Assembly: GCA_964370085.1 (NCBI GenBank)
Contig: CAYJHI010000005.1
Location: 1-40,404 of the forward strand
Length of the DNA: 40,404 nt
Direction of reading: 5' to 3'
Source of the DNA: CARZYU01 sp964370085
GTDB taxonomy: Bacteria > Bacillota_I > Bacilli_A > RF39 > UBA660
Shown in pieces: positions 1-8,799 of the stretch (the stretch's first letter is position 1; the number at the start of each line of letters is the position of its first letter). Under the pieces are notes generated by a model. The model saw nothing but the letters and a program-made list of their open reading frames with translations. It ran no database searches and was not told the origin of the DNA. The position numbers and the translations under genes are program-made.

Positions 1-27
1 AACAGATATCAATTATCTGTTTTTTTC
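1..27 (+). terminator. Rho-independent terminator of an upstream gene
   Basis: An 8-bp perfect stem (1-8 with 14-21, AACAGATA/TATCTGTT) with a 5-nt loop is followed by a run of T. It probably ends the transcript of a gene lying left of the window. Confidence 0.8.
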
Positions 28-28
28 T

Positions 29-66
29 TTGTCTAAATATGTTATAATACCTACTAGGACGTGATA
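29..66 (+). promoter_or_regulatory. lepA -10 box and ribosome binding site
   Basis: A perfect TATAAT lies at 43-48 and an AGGA-type ribosome binding site at 56-63, in front of the start at 70. No good -35 box is visible, because the 17-nt-upstream position falls in the T-run of the preceding terminator. The 5' leader would be only about 15 nt. Confidence 0.5.
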
Positions 67-69
67 TAA

Positions 70-1866
70 ATGAAACAAGAAAATATAAGAAACTTTTCCA
101 TAATTGCACATATTGATCATGGTAAAAGTACACTTGCAGATAGAATTTTAGAAATAACTAATTCATTAGAAAAAAGACAAATGAAAGAACAGATGTTAGA
201 TAGTATGGATATCGAAAGAGAACGTGGTATTACTATTAAACTAAATGCTGTTCAATTAACTTATGATTATAAAGATGAAACTTATTTCTTACACTTAATA
301 GATACTCCAGGACATGTTGATTTTACTTATGAAGTATCAAGATCTCTTGCTTCTTGTGAAGGTGCTATTTTAGTAGTAGATGCTACTCAAGGAATAGAGG
401 CTCAGACACTTGCTAATCTTTATCTTGCCATGGAACATGATTTGAAAATAATTCCTGTTATTAATAAGATTGATTTACCAAATGCAGATCCTGAAAAAGT
501 AATAGGGGAGTTAAAAGATGTTTTAGGATTTGAACGAGATGAAATAGTTTTAACAAGTGCTAAAAACGGAATTGGTATTAAAGAATTAGTCGAAAAAGTA
601 ATTGATGAAATACCTAGTCCTAAAGGAAGTAAAGAAGAACCACTACAAGCTTTAATCTTTGATAGTATCTTTGATCCTTATAAAGGAGTAGTAGTATCAA
701 TGCGTATTGTTAATGGTACTGTTAATGTCGGTGATAAAATTAGGATGATGGAAACTAATGCTGTTTATGAAGTAAATGAGTTAACTATTAATACACCTTA
801 TTTAGAAAAAGTTAAAACTTTAACGACAGGAGAAGTAGGTTACTTATCAGCATCTATTAAAAGTATTCAAGATATAAAAGTAGGAGATACTATCACCTTA
901 GATAATAATCCATCTTTAATACCTTTACCAGGTTATAAACCTATGAAATCAATGGTTTACTGTGGTCTTTATCCAATTGAATCAAATAAGTATGAAGACT
1001 TAAGAGAAGCCTTAGATAAACTAAAATTAAATGATGCTTCACTAGTTTTTGAACCAGAAACATCAAAAGCCTTAGGTTTTGGTTTCCGTTGTGGTTTCCT
1101 AGGACTATTACATATGGATATCATCCAGGAGAGAATTGAAAGAGAATTTAAAATAGATCTAATTGCCACTTCACCATCAGTTATTTACAATGTTGTTTTA
1201 ACTGATAATAGTAATTTAGAAATAGATTCACCAACTAAGATGCCTCCTAAAGAAAAGATTGATAAAGTAATGGAACCTTATGTTAAAACATCTATCTTTA
1301 CACCATCTGATTATATAGGACCTATCATGGAACTATGCCAACAAAAAAGAGGAATTTATTTAAACATGGAATACATTGATAAGACAAGAGTTAGTATTCA
1401 CTATGAATTACCTCTATCAGAAATAGTATATGACTTCTTTGATAGACTAAAATCTTATACTAAAGGATATGCCTCATTCGACTATGAATTTATTGGTAAT
1501 AAAACATCAGACTTAGTTAAATTAGATATCTTATTAAACGGTGAAATAGTAGATGCTTTCTCAACTATTGTCCATAAAGACTTCGCTTACAATAGAGGTA
1601 AAGCAGTCGTAGAACAATTACGTAAAATAATACCTAGACAAATGTTTGAAGTTCCAATTCAAGCAAGTATTGGGCATAAAGTAATTGCCAGAGGTGACAT
1701 CAAAGCAATGCGTAAAAACGTCTTAGCTAAATGTTATGGAGGAGACGTATCACGTAAGAAAAAACTATTAGAAAAACAAAAAGAAGGAAAGAAAAGAATG
1801 AAACAAATAGGAAGTGTTGAAGTACCACAAGAAGCTTTCTTATCAGTTTTATCAATGGATGAATAA
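70..1866 (+). CDS. lepA: Elongation factor 4 (LepA), ribosome back-translocase GTPase
   Basis: LepA is a ribosome-associated translational GTPase that remodels stalled or mistranslocated ribosomes in the cytoplasm. The 598-residue product has the family's usual length (about 600). The GTPase motifs are all visible: AHIDHGKST at residues 13-21, RERGITIK near 50-57, DTPGH near 78 and NKID near 132. The EF4-specific C-terminal part is present, with the basic stretch KCYGGDVSRKKKLLEKQK near residue 555. This separates it from EF-G, whose domain IV it lacks. The stop codon TAA overlaps the ATG of the next gene by one base, so lepA and the hemW-like gene are probably translationally coupled; lepA-hemW order is common in Bacillota. 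Confidence 0.97.
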   Translation: MKQENIRNFSIIAHIDHGKSTLADRILEITNSLEKRQMKEQMLDSMDIERERGITIKLNAVQLTYDYKDETYFLHLIDTPGHVDFTYEVSRSLASCEGAILVVDATQGIEAQTLANLYLAMEHDLKIIPVINKIDLPNADPEKVIGELKDVLGFERDEIVLTSAKNGIGIKELVEKVIDEIPSPKGSKEEPLQALIFDSIFDPYKGVVVSMRIVNGTVNVGDKIRMMETNAVYEVNELTINTPYLEKVKTLTTGEVGYLSASIKSIQDIKVGDTITLDNNPSLIPLPGYKPMKSMVYCGLYPIESNKYEDLREALDKLKLNDASLVFEPETSKALGFGFRCGFLGLLHMDIIQERIEREFKIDLIATSPSVIYNVVLTDNSNLEIDSPTKMPPKEKIDKVMEPYVKTSIFTPSDYIGPIMELCQQKRGIYLNMEYIDKTRVSIHYELPLSEIVYDFFDRLKSYTKGYASFDYEFIGNKTSDLVKLDILLNGEIVDAFSTIVHKDFAYNRGKAVVEQLRKIIPRQMFEVPIQASIGHKVIARGDIKAMRKNVLAKCYGGDVSRKKKLLEKQKEGKKRMKQIGSVEVPQEAFLSVLSMDE

Positions 1867-2936
1867 TGATTAATTCTCTATATATACATATACCTTTTTG
1901 TAAAAAAATATGTTCTTACTGTGATTTCCCTAAAAGATATTATCACTTAAACGAAATAGATAATTACCTAAATGCCCTAGATAAAGAGATAAAAGAAAGT
2001 TATCAATTTGATGAACTTAAAACTGTTTATATAGGAGGAGGGACTCCTAGTTGCCTATCAACTAAAGAATTAGAAAAACTTTTTTCTATCATAAATAAAT
2101 TAAATATAAGTAATGTTATAGAATACACTTTTGAATGTAATATAGAAGATATAACAGAAGAGTTACTAAATCAATTAAGTTCTAATAAAGTAAATAGACT
2201 AAGTATTGGTATACAAACAACTAATAAAGTTTTATTAAAATATTTAAATAGAGAAATAATAGATGTTGAAGATAAATTAGAACTATTAAACAAATATAAC
2301 TTTAATTATAACTTAGACTTTATATATGCCATTAAGAATCAAACTATCAAAGACTTAGAACAAGATATTAAACTTATATCAAAATTTAAACCAAATCATT
2401 TATCTTTTTATAGTCTTATTATAGAAGAACATACTGTATTAAAAGATGAAGAAGAAATAGATGAAGAGTTATACATAGAAATGACTAATTATATAAACAA
2501 AGAACTTAAAGCATTAGGATACAATCACTATGAAATAAGTAATTACTCAAAAGAAGGATATTCTTCATTACATAATCTTACTTATTGGAATAATGAAGAG
2601 TATTATGGATTTGGACTAGGGGCCTCTAGTTATATTAAAGATCAAAGAATAACCAACACTGGTAGTATGAAACATTATTTAGAAGGTAAATATATTTATA
2701 ATATCGAAGAGTTAACTACTAATGATAAAATGAGTTATGAAATGATTTTAGGATTAAGAAAATTAGAAGGAGTTAATAAAAATAACTTCCAAAAGAAATT
2801 TAATACTACCATAGAAGAAGTTTTTTCGTATAATAATATAAAGGATCTTATTGAAGAAGATGAGACCACTTTAAAAATAAAAGAAGATAAACTAAATCTT
2901 TCTAATGAAGTTATGATGGAGTTTATAAAGGAGTAA
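1866..2936 (+). CDS. hemW: Radical SAM protein, HemW-like (coproporphyrinogen oxidase-like)
   Basis: The N-terminus carries the radical SAM cluster motif CKKICSYCDF (C-x3-C-x2-C form) at about residues 12-21, followed by VYIGGGTPS near residue 55, the glycine-rich SAM-binding motif of the HemN/HemW family. At 356 residues it matches HemW rather than the longer true HemN. HemW proteins are heme chaperones rather than oxidases, and no heme synthesis gene lies in the window. The position directly after lepA (1-bp overlap) is the common Bacillota arrangement. The family assignment is firm; the exact role is inferred from the family. Confidence 0.88.
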   Translation: MINSLYIHIPFCKKICSYCDFPKRYYHLNEIDNYLNALDKEIKESYQFDELKTVYIGGGTPSCLSTKELEKLFSIINKLNISNVIEYTFECNIEDITEELLNQLSSNKVNRLSIGIQTTNKVLLKYLNREIIDVEDKLELLNKYNFNYNLDFIYAIKNQTIKDLEQDIKLISKFKPNHLSFYSLIIEEHTVLKDEEEIDEELYIEMTNYINKELKALGYNHYEISNYSKEGYSSLHNLTYWNNEEYYGFGLGASSYIKDQRITNTGSMKHYLEGKYIYNIEELTTNDKMSYEMILGLRKLEGVNKNNFQKKFNTTIEEVFSYNNIKDLIEEDETTLKIKEDKLNLSNEVMMEFIKE

Positions 2937-2938
2937 AA

Positions 2939-3520
2939 ATGGATAAAGTACAAATATTCAAACCAGAATTAAATTATATTAAGAATACTAATATTAAGAA
3001 AGATGCTGAATACTTAGTAAATATTTTACCAGATTATTTCTTTGAAATAGCAGCATCTTCTACAGGAAAATATCATCCTAAATATTCATTAGGAGAAGGG
3101 GGATTACTAAGACATACTAAGTCAGCTGTTAGATTTGCCTATGAACTATTGTCTAATCCTTCAATCGGTGATAAATATAAAGATGATGAAAAAGACATTA
3201 TGATCTTAGGTATTATTATGCACGATGGATTAAAATTAGGTAAAAATCAAGATAAATATACTAAAGTAGATCATCCTATTCTAATTGCGGATTATATAAT
3301 GGAACATAAGGATAGTTTGTTGATGAGTGAAGAACTACTAACGTTACTATGCTCTACTATTAAGAGTCATATGGGTCCGTGGAATAAAGATTTTAATGGT
3401 AATGAAGTATTGCCTATACCTAAGACAAAGTATGAAAGTTTTGTTCATATGTGTGATTACTTATCAAGTAAGAAGTGTTTCTTAGTAGAGTTTGATAAAG
3501 ATAATAATATAATTTCTTGA
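2939..3520 (+). CDS. HD-domain protein, putative phosphohydrolase
   Basis: This 193-residue cytoplasmic protein has the ordered metal ligands of an HD domain: a histidine in LLRHTKSAVRFAYELL near residue 58, the HD pair in IIMHDGLKLG near residue 98, and a later histidine in IKSHMGPWN near residue 142. HD proteins are metal-dependent phosphohydrolases acting on nucleotides or nucleic acids; the substrate cannot be read from the sequence. It starts 2 bp after the hemW-like stop, behind an AAAGGAG ribosome binding site, and is the last gene of the lepA operon. Its TGA stop lies inside the -35 box of the next promoter. Confidence 0.75.
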   Translation: MDKVQIFKPELNYIKNTNIKKDAEYLVNILPDYFFEIAASSTGKYHPKYSLGEGGLLRHTKSAVRFAYELLSNPSIGDKYKDDEKDIMILGIIMHDGLKLGKNQDKYTKVDHPILIADYIMEHKDSLLMSEELLTLLCSTIKSHMGPWNKDFNGNEVLPIPKTKYESFVHMCDYLSSKKCFLVEFDKDNNIIS

Positions 3521-3546
3521 CAAAACATTTGTTTGTAATTTATACT
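3517..3546 (+). promoter_or_regulatory. tmk promoter (TTGACA-18-TATACT)
   Basis: A consensus -35 TTGACA (3517-3522) and TATACT (3541-3546) are separated by 18 nt. The -35 overlaps the TGA stop of the HD gene. A strong TAGGAGG ribosome binding site at 3552-3558 precedes the ATG at 3564. Confidence 0.8.
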
Positions 3547-3563
3547 TTTATTAGGAGGACATC

Positions 3564-4226
3564 ATGGGAAGAATAATTGTAATAGAAGGAACTGATGGTT
3601 CTGGTAAAAAAACTCAAAGTTTACTTTTAGAAAAAAAATTAAAAGAACAAGGTGATAAAGTTGTTACTATTTCATTTCCAACGTATGAAACACCAACTGG
3701 TAAAATAGTAGGGGGACCATACTTAGGAAGAAGTGATATTTGTCCTAGTTACTTTAATGAAGATTTATTCGATGTTGATCCTGCCATTGCTTGTCTATAT
3801 TATGCAGCAGATAGAAAGTATAATCTACCTAAAATAAAAGAATATCTCAATGCTGACTATACAGTTATTCTAGATCGTTATACTAGTAGTAACATGGCTC
3901 ATCAAGGAAGTAAAATAGAAGATCCAGATGAAAGATTTAACATGTACCAAATGATTGATAAATTAGAATATTGGTTGTTAGGACTACCTAAAGCGGATAT
4001 AACAATTTTCCTACATGTACCTTTTGATCATTCTAAAGTATTAAGACAAGAAAGAATGATTGTTGATGAAGTAGAAAATCATGAAGTATATATGAAACGC
4101 TCTGAAGAGTGTTATATAGAACTATCTGAATTATATAATTGGAATCGCATTGAATGTAATGATGAAAATAATAATTTAAGAACAATCGAAGATATTAATC
4201 AAGAAATAATGGAAATAATAAAATAA
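3564..4226 (+). CDS. tmk: Thymidylate kinase (dTMP kinase)
   Basis: The enzyme phosphorylates dTMP to dTDP for DNA synthesis. The P-loop is GTDGSGKKTQ at about residues 9-18, and the nucleotide-monophosphate site shows ILDRYTSSNMAHQGSK near residue 98, the DRY-type motif of thymidylate kinases. Length (220) fits the family (205-225). The substrate region with FPTYETPTGK diverges from the typical bacterial FxREPGGT motif, so this is a variant subgroup. It has its own promoter and ends in a terminator shared with the convergent pilus ATPase gene. Confidence 0.88.
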   Translation: MGRIIVIEGTDGSGKKTQSLLLEKKLKEQGDKVVTISFPTYETPTGKIVGGPYLGRSDICPSYFNEDLFDVDPAIACLYYAADRKYNLPKIKEYLNADYTVILDRYTSSNMAHQGSKIEDPDERFNMYQMIDKLEYWLLGLPKADITIFLHVPFDHSKVLRQERMIVDEVENHEVYMKRSEECYIELSELYNWNRIECNDENNNLRTIEDINQEIMEIIK

Positions 4227-4273
4227 AAAAAGATGTTATAGTAGTTCATCCTCGAACACAACATCTTTTTTTG
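4222..4273. terminator. Bidirectional terminator between tmk and the pilus ATPase gene
   Basis: An A-run plus AAGATGTT (4230-4237) pairs with AACATCTT (4260-4267) plus a T-run. An inner stem GTTC/GAAC (4244-4247 with 4254-4257) is also present. It works in both directions. On the minus strand the hairpin lies inside the last codons of the ATPase gene, whose stop is at 4236-4238. Confidence 0.85.
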
Positions 4274-5519
4274 TTTGACTAATAGGTTGATTTTTTAATT
4301 GTCTTTTTTCAGCTTCTACTAGTTGATCATCTATTTCTACTAAACGATATACTTCACTAAAACTAGTTAAACCATTAAGTACTTTAGATAAACCATCTTC
4401 AAGTAGAGAAATACTATCTTCTTTATAAACAAGTTCTCTAAGTTCATCTTTAGTAACTTCATCTTTATTTAAAACACTTCTAATCGCATCACTTATTAAT
4501 AACACTTCTTGTAAAGCTGTTCTACCATGATATCCATTATGACAATCTTCACAACCTTCACCTGCGTCATATATTTCTAAAACTTCTTTTTTAGAGATAA
4601 GTCTAAATACTTTCTTTTCATAAGGAGTAGTTTCTCTAACTTTACGACATTTAGGACATAAAGTCTTAGCAAGTCTTTGTGAAATAATTGCCGTTAGTGC
4701 TGTAGATAATAAATATCTCTCAACACTCATATCAAGCAAACGTTCAATTGTGCTTAATGAATCATTAGTATGGATTGTAGATAAAACCATATGTCCAGTA
4801 ATAGAGGCACGTACGGCAATCTTAGCAGTTTCACTATCACGAATTTCCCCGATAAGTATAACGTTGGGATCTTGTCGTAAAATAGAACGTAGTACTCTAG
4901 CAAAGTCTAAACCAATTTCACTATTAACTTGTACTTGATTAATACCTTCTAAGTTCATTTCTATCGGATCTTCAACAGTAATTATATTTCTATCTTCAGT
5001 ATTAAGTCTTTGTAGCATTGAATAACAAGTAGTACTCTTACCAGAACCAGTCGCCCCAGTAATTAGAATAATACCATTAGGAACTGATAACATTTTTTCA
5101 ATCTTAGGAAAATTCTCTTTCGAAAATCCTAAACTTTCAATACCTTCTAAACTCTTAGAATAGTCAAGAATACGGACAACAACTTTTTCCCCTAAGTTAG
5201 TAGGTAGGGAAGATACACGCATATCAACCGAAATATCTCTTATTTTACCTTTAACAGAACCGTCTTGAGGAAGTCTTGATTCCGTAATGTTCATATTGGC
5301 AAGAAGTTTAATACGTGTAACTAAATTTCTCTCGTGAGTTCTAGGTACAACAGTATGATCACGTAATTCACCATCTATACGAATACGGACAAATAGTCCT
5401 TCATCTCTCGGGTCAAAGTGAATATCACTCGCTCTGTTTTTAACCGCATAAATAATAATCTCGTCAACAAGATCTACTACCGGTAACTTCTTCAAATCAT
5501 ATGTTATCATATTTATCAT
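4236..5519 (-). CDS. Type IV pilus/type II secretion assembly ATPase (GspE/PilB/ComGA family)
   Basis: This hexameric ATPase would power assembly of pilin-like filaments at the inner face of the membrane. Visible motifs are the Walker A GATGSGKSTT near residue 155, Asp and His boxes, the Walker B region VILIGEIRDSETA near residue 220, and a zinc-binding C4 arrangement CPKC ... CEDC near residues 288-325. At 427 residues it lacks the N-terminal MshEN domain of full PilB/GspE and starts directly at the ASDIHFDP domain, as in short ComGA-like forms. It is transcribed divergently from a large pilin-like gene through overlapping promoters. No pilC/gspF or prepilin peptidase gene is visible in the window. 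Confidence 0.9.
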   Translation of the reverse strand: MINMITYDLKKLPVVDLVDEIIIYAVKNRASDIHFDPRDEGLFVRIRIDGELRDHTVVPRTHERNLVTRIKLLANMNITESRLPQDGSVKGKIRDISVDMRVSSLPTNLGEKVVVRILDYSKSLEGIESLGFSKENFPKIEKMLSVPNGIILITGATGSGKSTTCYSMLQRLNTEDRNIITVEDPIEMNLEGINQVQVNSEIGLDFARVLRSILRQDPNVILIGEIRDSETAKIAVRASITGHMVLSTIHTNDSLSTIERLLDMSVERYLLSTALTAIISQRLAKTLCPKCRKVRETTPYEKKVFRLISKKEVLEIYDAGEGCEDCHNGYHGRTALQEVLLISDAIRSVLNKDEVTKDELRELVYKEDSISLLEDGLSKVLNGLTSFSEVYRLVEIDDQLVEAEKRQLKNQPISQTKKDVVFEDELL

Positions 5520-5534
5520 CCCTTATTCTTTTTA

Positions 5535-5563
5535 TAGACTTTTATTCTATCTTATTATATAAT
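5535..5563 (+). promoter_or_regulatory. Promoter of the large pilin-like gene (TAGACT-17-TATAAT)
   Basis: TAGACT (5535-5540) and TATAAT (5558-5563) are separated by 17 nt, and an AAGGAGAG ribosome binding site lies at 5581-5588. Its -10 overlaps that of the opposing ATPase promoter, so the two probably cannot be occupied at once. Confidence 0.65.
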
Positions 5564-5582
5564 AATTTTAAGATAGTTGCAA
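5554..5582 (-). promoter_or_regulatory. Promoter of the pilus ATPase gene (TTGCAA-17-TATAAT, minus strand)
   Basis: On the minus strand, TTGCAA (5577-5582) and TATAAT (5554-5559) are 17 nt apart. The -10 shares two bases with the -10 of the divergent promoter. Confidence 0.65.
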
Positions 5583-5592
5583 GGAGAGAATT

Positions 5593-7577
5593 ATGAAAAA
5601 GTGTCAAAAGGGGTTTGTCTTAGTTGAAACAATAATAGCAGCAGTTTTTGTCATGACACTGTTCACTTTTTTCTTTACAAGCATCTTTCCTCTAACAGGA
5701 GAGTATGAAAGAAGAAAGAATTATGATGATATTGACACACTGTATGCAGCTAATTATATAAGAGAGATTATTTTTGAATATTTGCCTGATGATAAGTATC
5801 CTGCTAACAATAAAAGAGTAGTAGAAATAACATGTGATATGTTAGAAGGGACAACAAAATGTGACCAAATGATCAAATCTTATGATATTGAAAGAATGTT
5901 TTTAATCCCTTTTGTTTCTGGTGATTTTAATGAGACTGACCCAGATATATACGGGGTTAAAAATCAGTTGAAAACCATGGTGTCAAACGACCGCGATTTT
6001 GCTGAATATGTTGATTATATTCCATATTATAGTAATGAAAGCAATGAACTTTTATATTCAGAAGATTATAGACTGATAATTTCAAGAGAAAAAAATGGAG
6101 AAACGTATTATGCCAACACAGAACTTATGAAAGAAGTTGTCTATCAACTAGGAGATACAAGTGGGGCCAATACACCAGTGTTGGTAGAGGGAATGATTCC
6201 AGTCGTCTGGGATGGGACTAACTGGGTTAAATCAGATTTATTAGGATGGTATAACTATTCGGAACAACAATGGGCTAACGTTGTAACTGTAAGTCAAAGC
6301 ACAAGACAAGGCTATAAAGATGCAACAGTAGGAACAGTCGTCAATATGGATGATATCAATGGTATGTTTGTGTGGATACCAAGATATGCTTATACGATTA
6401 AAGATATATATGGATATCAAGCAGGATCTTCAACACCGACTCAAAGCTTACCAGGTATGATTGATATTCAATTTGTAACAACACCGTCAACGGCAGATAC
6501 AAAAATACAATTAGGGGATGCGACATATACAACTTTCTTGCCTGAAGATTGGGCTGTGCCACCAGCGTTTTGTTGGGGAGCAACATGTGATGACCAATTG
6601 ACAAGAACGCAGAGTGGAAATGCCGAACTACCTGGTATTTGGGTAGCAAAATTTGAAACTAGCACAACAGGAAATACCACATCAGACTCGGTTCAGCAAC
6701 CTATAATTAAACCTAATGTTACAAGTTGGAGAAATGTTAGCGTTTCGAATGCTTTTAACAGTGTGGCAACATATATGAATGGTAGTAACGGAAGTGATTA
6801 TTATGGATTACCATCTGCTTACGATACACACATGATGAAAAATACAGAATGGGCCGCAGTTGCCTATCTTTCTCAATCAATATACGGTAAATATGGAAAT
6901 GAAGTTTATTCGGGAGCAGACAAAGAAGTAGCAATCAATAACTGTGCTAACTATATAACAGGAATAGGAGGAGATACAGTAAGTGCTACCTCAACAACAA
7001 ATTGTACAAATACCTACGAATCTGTAAAAGGACAAGCAGCNNNNNNNNNNNNNNNNNNNNNNNNNNNNNNNNNNNNNNNNNNNNNNNNNNNNNNNNNNNN
7101 NNNNNNNNNNNNNNNNNNNNNNNNNNNNNNNNNNNNNNNNCTACCTCAACAACAAATTGTACAAATACCTACGAATCTGTAAAAGGACAAGCAGCTTCCA
7201 CAACAGGTAATATTACAGGAGTGTATGATATGTCTGGTGGAGCATGGGAAATGGTCATGGCTAGTATAAAAAATTCATCAGGTAATTTCTATAATTCTGA
7301 AACTGGTTTTTCAGAAACTCCTGAACCTGAGTATTATAATAGTTATAAATATGGAACACTTTGGACCGATACCGATAGAAGTATTTTAGGCGATGCTACA
7401 GTTGATACAAAATCATTCTATGGCGATACTAATAACATGGCTAGCAACGATATGCCATGGCAATATCGCGGAGGAAATTATGCAGGTACCACAGCATCAG
7501 GTATATTTAATTACAGTCCTAATAAAGGAATGGAAAACGCAGGGTTTGGTTTCCGTATAACAATTACGCCACAATAA
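5593..7577 (+). CDS. Large pilin-like surface protein with FGE/C-type-lectin-like C-terminal domain (interrupted by an assembly gap)
   Basis: The N-terminus is a class III prepilin signal: basic start, KG|FVLVE cleavage site with Glu at +5, then a hydrophobic helix to about residue 34. From about residue 200 a long extracellular region follows, with MKNTEWAAVAYLSQSIYGK near 413, GVYDMSGGAWEMVM after the gap, and RGGNYAG ... GFGFR at the end. This pattern resembles formylglycine-generating-enzyme/C-type-lectin folds used for binding (family resemblance, not proven). The 100 N at 7041-7140 are flanked by the same 55 bases; collapsing one copy with the N keeps the frame and gives 609 residues. 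Composition is less AT-rich than the neighbours, with more GCG/ACG codons. It is likely a pilus-tip or minor-pilin adhesin, paired with the divergent ATPase. Confidence 0.8.
6986..7195. repeat. 55-bp exact duplication flanking assembly gap 1
   Basis: Bases 6986-7040 are identical to 7141-7195 (55 bp), and 100 N fill 7041-7140. This is the signature of contig ends that share an assembly k-mer, not a biological repeat. Removing one copy plus the N restores a single reading frame. Confidence 0.93.
7041..7140. other. Assembly gap of 100 N
   Basis: The run is exactly 100 N, the conventional size for a gap of unknown length. Because of the identical flanks the real gap is probably zero, unless true extra repeat copies are missing. 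Confidence 0.95.
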
Positions 7578-7607
7578 AAAGAATAAGAATAATAAAGGGA
7601 GAATAAA

Positions 7608-8798
7608 ATGAACAACAACTTCTTTAAACGTCAAGATTTTCTATCTCTACTAAATAAAATAATACACGAAAAAGAGTTATCTACACAAAATACTAATCTC
7701 TCTTTTTCTATGGACGCTAAGTCACTAAAGCACTATTATCTTTCTACTACCATTGAACTAGTAACTAAGTTCTCTTTATTAGAAATAGATAAAGTCTACA
7801 TTGAACAATTTATTAATGAACTAAATTATTTGATTAGTAGAAAAATTGAATATATTGATTATTTGAAACAAGCCAATCAATTACTGTTAAACTATTGTCT
7901 ATCTAAACTAGAAATAGAAGACGCAACATTAACTAAGTCAAAAAAAGAAGTTTTAGAATATACTTATAACACTTTTATTAAAAATGGTTATTATTTTACT
8001 TCGTTCTTAAACAAAGACCATTCTAAGGTAACTACTAGTGGTCTATACTTAACTAATTATCTACCATACTTTGATAAAATGGAAGAAATCGAACAAATCT
8101 ATATAAGAAGAAGATTACCACTACCATTTAAAATAACAGTTAAACAGATGAAAAAAGATTATTTTGAAATAACTGATAGTATGGCTGTAACTTATTTTCA
8201 AGCTAATAGTATGCCTGAATATCTAAACAACTTAACATCTACTTATAAGGAGATGAAAGAAGGTTATGATAGTGATGCTTACTTAAGAAAAGATAAAAAC
8301 GCTTGTTTAAATAATTTAGAAATCTTTTTGATAAAAAACAACTTCAATGATCAAGAAAAAAGACTTATCTTTGAATTTGTAGAACTTACTTGGAATAACT
8401 TACTACTTAACAGTAAAGATGTCACAGTAGCATTAATCAAAAGAAGTAGCTTAGGTAAAGATAACTTAATAGATTATCAAAATATTATTGACAAAGTTAA
8501 TGAAAAAGATTTAGTATATAGTTTCTCACAAATTATTGATGGACGTTATATAGGAGAAAAGAAATTTAGTAAAGTAATGCCTAAAAACTTTATAACACTA
8601 TCATTACCAAGTTATTACCGTATAACTAATTACCATCATCAACAAATAAAAAAACCTTTAGTACCAAAGAAAAAAGGTTATCAAATACGCCATTATAATA
8701 TGGCTCATGGTATTGTAAATATCTTTGCTTTATCTGGATTAATACTTTTCTTAACTGGAATAGCCTTAATATTTGCATCCATTTTCATAGGGGGATAA
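7608..8798 (+). CDS. Unknown protein with C-terminal membrane anchor
   Basis: I do not recognise this 396-residue protein. It is rich in Lys, Asn, Tyr and Leu and looks largely helical and cytoplasmic for about 360 residues. One hydrophobic segment follows at the C-terminus (about residues 366-394, IFALSGLILFLTGIALIF), so it is probably tail-anchored. It starts 30 bp after the large pilin-like gene with no terminator between them, behind an AAGGGAGA ribosome binding site, and ends 1 bp before fmt. It may therefore be co-transcribed with the pilin-like gene and could belong to the pilus module, but it is not a PilC/GspF protein, which would have three internal membrane helices. Confidence 0.7.
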   Translation: MNNNFFKRQDFLSLLNKIIHEKELSTQNTNLSFSMDAKSLKHYYLSTTIELVTKFSLLEIDKVYIEQFINELNYLISRKIEYIDYLKQANQLLLNYCLSKLEIEDATLTKSKKEVLEYTYNTFIKNGYYFTSFLNKDHSKVTTSGLYLTNYLPYFDKMEEIEQIYIRRRLPLPFKITVKQMKKDYFEITDSMAVTYFQANSMPEYLNNLTSTYKEMKEGYDSDAYLRKDKNACLNNLEIFLIKNNFNDQEKRLIFEFVELTWNNLLLNSKDVTVALIKRSSLGKDNLIDYQNIIDKVNEKDLVYSFSQIIDGRYIGEKKFSKVMPKNFITLSLPSYYRITNYHHQQIKKPLVPKKKGYQIRHYNMAHGIVNIFALSGLILFLTGIALIFASIFIGG

Positions 8799-8799
8799 A

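Noticed and set aside
7002..7577. Separate protein starting just before the 100-N run
   Set aside because: It is the in-frame continuation of the large pilin-like gene on the right of the spurious gap; the apparent start at 7002 lies in another frame of the left contig.
7440..7577. Variable region of a diversity-generating retroelement
   Set aside because: The fold-like phrases fit, but no reverse transcriptase gene or second, near-identical template copy is present in the window. Kept only as a check in the findings.
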